Part shown: positions 35,894 to 37,711 of the stretch, in pieces | Position numbering within the stretch: position 1 is the stretch's first letter | Layout: every line of letters begins with the position of its first letter | NCBI GenBank assembly: GCA_025352165.1 | Contig: JANXTX010000076.1 | Span: 1-37,711, forward strand | Direction: 5' to 3' | Length of the DNA stretch: 37,711 bases | Origin: Caulobacteraceae bacterium | Lineage (GTDB): Bacteria; Pseudomonadota; Alphaproteobacteria; Caulobacterales; Caulobacteraceae | Made by a program: the position numbers and the translations under genes | The notes under the pieces: generated by a model | Told to the model about the DNA's origin: nothing | Databases searched by the model: none | The model's input: the letters and a program-made list of their open reading frames with translations, nothing else

Positions 35894-37480
35894 CTATTGG
35901 TGGGCCCGGCCAGGTAGATTGGCGTCGTTTGCAAGTTTGAACGTCACGTAGGCAAACGCCTTCGAGGTGAACTCCAGCACGAAGGGAAGTGTATTGTCGA
36001 GGTTATCGCACCAGCGGCCCGGATAGTCGACGCAGCCTCCGTTGGAACCGGGGACCTTGCCCTCATAGTTCCCCAGGAAGCCACCCCATTTTTTGACGCT
36101 GAAATCTCCCTTGCAGCAGTCCTGCTGTGTGAAAATCCCTGTGTTTGGAACGCCCACCAGACTGAATGAATTGGAGTCGGTGCCATCATTGCCGGCCGGA
36201 GCCAGGATCGCCGGGATGCCGACCGATCGGAAGTAGCCGAGGAAGTAATTGTCACCTCGCCGCGATTGCGGAACCACATTGGGAGGGAATTTGGCGACGT
36301 TGCCGGCCCCCTGCGGATCGGCGATCTCGACCGCATAGTTCGGCGTCGCGGTGACGTCCGCGTCGATATCGTAGGCGATATTCCGCAACTCGGATTGGCT
36401 CAGGTTGCTCGTATAGTATTTCGATCCAAGCAGTCCAAGTTCTTCACCGCCAAACCATATATAGCGCAGTTGATTGACCGTCGGCGTGTGGGCAAGTTTA
36501 AGCGCCACCTCGAGAATGGTCGCCGATCCTGAAGCATTATCGAGGATTCCCGCACCATAGATGGCGTCAAGGTGCCCCTCGACCACCACTACGCGTGACG
36601 GATTGCCAAACGGAGAGTCCGCAATCAGGTTATAGTCGACCGCGCTCGGGTTAGTCTGGGCATGAACGCTGATCCGCGCCTTCGGAGCGGTCCCGGCCTG
36701 ATAGTCACGGTAGAGCTCAATGCCAACGTCAAACGACGCCGCCCCGACGACCGGGATAGTCGCCGCCTCGGTGAGTCTGGCGGGATAGGCCACTCCCGTC
36801 TTCGGCATGCCGCGATCATTGTCGCGAATGCCGATGTCGGCGGTATTGAACAGGATCACTCCCGCCGCTCCGGCGGCCTGCGCGTTCCGCACCTTGACAT
36901 CGAACTCGCAACCACCGCGCTGAACAAGCGCCACATTCCCGCGCTGGAAACCCGTGAAGTCGCTGGGTGAACAGGCACTCGTGGAACCGGTGGCCTCTCC
37001 ATCAACCACAATCCGGCCGACAGGCTGGACGGGTGCATTCACATCTCCCTGGCCAGACAGCCGCGCCACGTACCAGTCGCTGGACATTGCGTAGGTCCGC
37101 TTGGCGGTGGCGAAGGTCGGGACCCCCGTCACTTGAAAGTCCATCCAGTGATAGGGCTCGATCGTGACCTTATAGCCCGCGGCCCTAATCAGCCCGGCGA
37201 CGTAATCAACCGATGCCTTATAGCCACTGGTCCCGGTATTCCTGTTGCCATGTCCGTCGGGGTTGGGGTTCGCGTCAGAGATATGCTGGAAATTCACGAG
37301 ATGGTCGTTCAGCGGCTGCTGCTGAATGCACTCCAGTAGCCTGGCAAGCGTGTCATTGACCCGGGCATTGCATTCGGCGTTCGATGGCGCTGCCAGGGCC
37401 TGTCCGCAAATCAGTAGACTCGCGCTCGCACTCGCGCATGCAATCGATGCAATGCGAAGGGTATTGCGAAGATAGACCAT
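35894..37480 (-). CDS. secreted M28-family metallopeptidase with PA domain
   Basis: A 528-residue exported protein. Residues 1-30 are a Sec signal peptide ending in ALA. A protease-associated (PA) domain spans about 150-260 (VALVQRGGCEFDVKV, AAGAAGVILFN). The M28 core follows: His303 and Asp305 (EGHLDAI), Asp314 (ILDNASGSA), Glu346-Glu347 (FGGEELGLLGS) and an Asp at 371 or 373 (YDIDADV). The usual last zinc ligand, a His three residues before a CD pair, is Gly at the matching site (YPGRWCDNLDN), so activity is uncertain. Several cysteines near 455, 483 and 491 suggest disulfides. It may be an aminopeptidase of the periplasm or exterior. It is convergent with lolD. Confidence 0.88.
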   Translation of the reverse strand: MVYLRNTLRIASIACASASASLLICGQALAAPSNAECNARVNDTLARLLECIQQQPLNDHLVNFQHISDANPNPDGHGNRNTGTSGYKASVDYVAGLIRAAGYKVTIEPYHWMDFQVTGVPTFATAKRTYAMSSDWYVARLSGQGDVNAPVQPVGRIVVDGEATGSTSACSPSDFTGFQRGNVALVQRGGCEFDVKVRNAQAAGAAGVILFNTADIGIRDNDRGMPKTGVAYPARLTEAATIPVVGAASFDVGIELYRDYQAGTAPKARISVHAQTNPSAVDYNLIADSPFGNPSRVVVVEGHLDAIYGAGILDNASGSATILEVALKLAHTPTVNQLRYIWFGGEELGLLGSKYYTSNLSQSELRNIAYDIDADVTATPNYAVEIADPQGAGNVAKFPPNVVPQSRRGDNYFLGYFRSVGIPAILAPAGNDGTDSNSFSLVGVPNTGIFTQQDCCKGDFSVKKWGGFLGNYEGKVPGSNGGCVDYPGRWCDNLDNTLPFVLEFTSKAFAYVTFKLANDANLPGRAHQ

Positions 37481-37642
37481 GATAGTTTCCCGCAGCTTTT
37501 AACCCAGGCCCTATATCACCGCCACGCAACCGCAGGCAGTGCAATCAACCTTTGACTTGCGCGAATATAAGGCGTAATTGCTCACCCCCTCATTTAACCG
37601 GTTGATTGGCGCGAGGTCGGCGTGAACGCCCCGCCCGGGCGG

Positions 37643-37711
37643 TCAGGCGGGTATTGGGATTGGCAGACCCTGTAGGGTGAGGCGTATGGCGTCGATGGCG
37701 CGGACGGCGCG
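37643..37711 (-). CDS. 3' end of an unidentified gene (partial)
   Basis: A frame open from the window edge stops at TGA (37643-37645 on the + strand) and would encode a final 22 residues ending in RLTLQGLPIPIPA. It has the same orientation as the peptidase gene, 162 bp away. The fragment is too short to identify and could be chance; the 37481-37642 gap holds nothing I can support beyond the peptidase leader. Confidence 0.3.
   Translation of the reverse strand, partial: RAVRAIDAIRLTLQGLPIPIPA

Overview
The window is a GC-rich bacterial chromosome segment from an alphaproteobacterium. The evidence is a complete 14-subunit complex I (nuo) operon with separate nuoC and nuoD, followed by birA, coaX and RNase J in overlapping order, then an epimerase, a DUF1467 protein, a short prolyl-tRNA synthetase without the large editing insertion, lolC/E and lolD. 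From memory, this gene order is typical of Caulobacterales, Sphingomonadales and relatives, and the CoaX sequence reads as Caulobacter-like; I cannot place it more precisely from sequence alone. No rRNA, tRNA, CRISPR array or intact insertion sequence was seen.

Layout. (1) 1-4.4 kb: a small catabolic-looking group: an MFS organic-acid transporter, a DUF2855 protein and an enoyl-CoA hydratase on +, and a convergent metal-dependent cyclase on -. (2) 4.4-7.8 kb: poorly recognisable genes, a small secreted protein and an 841-residue sulfotransferase-like protein with codon use unlike the rest, separated by about 390 bp of non-coding DNA. (3) 7.85-9.15 kb: metY on -, divergent from the nuo operon. 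(4) 9.36-30.0 kb: nuoA-N, birA, coaX and rnj, almost all overlapping or within 10 bp (one gap of 56 bp, nuoI-nuoJ). Three non-canonical genes lie inside it: a 62-residue membrane protein between nuoE and nuoF, a 68-residue lipoprotein between nuoH and nuoI, and a 784-residue protein between nuoF and nuoG. The last is the most unusual item here: ten consecutive 26-residue Arg/Pro-rich repeats, one membrane segment, and a PstS-like phosphate-binding-protein fold. It is flanked by the only two large gaps in the operon. (5) 30.0-31.7 kb: a 463-bp nest of inverted repeats and a cytochrome P450 gene on -, inserted into the otherwise conserved + strand block. (6) 31.7-35.9 kb: methylmalonyl-CoA epimerase, DUF1467, proS, lolC/E, lolD. 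(7) 35.9-37.5 kb: a secreted M28 peptidase on -, then the probable tail of another - strand gene at the window edge.

Functionally the core of the window is respiration (NADH:quinone oxidoreductase) with cofactor synthesis (CoA, biotin attachment), RNA turnover, proline charging and lipoprotein export in tandem. The accessory DNA sits at the left end, inside nuoF/nuoG, and between rnj and the epimerase gene.
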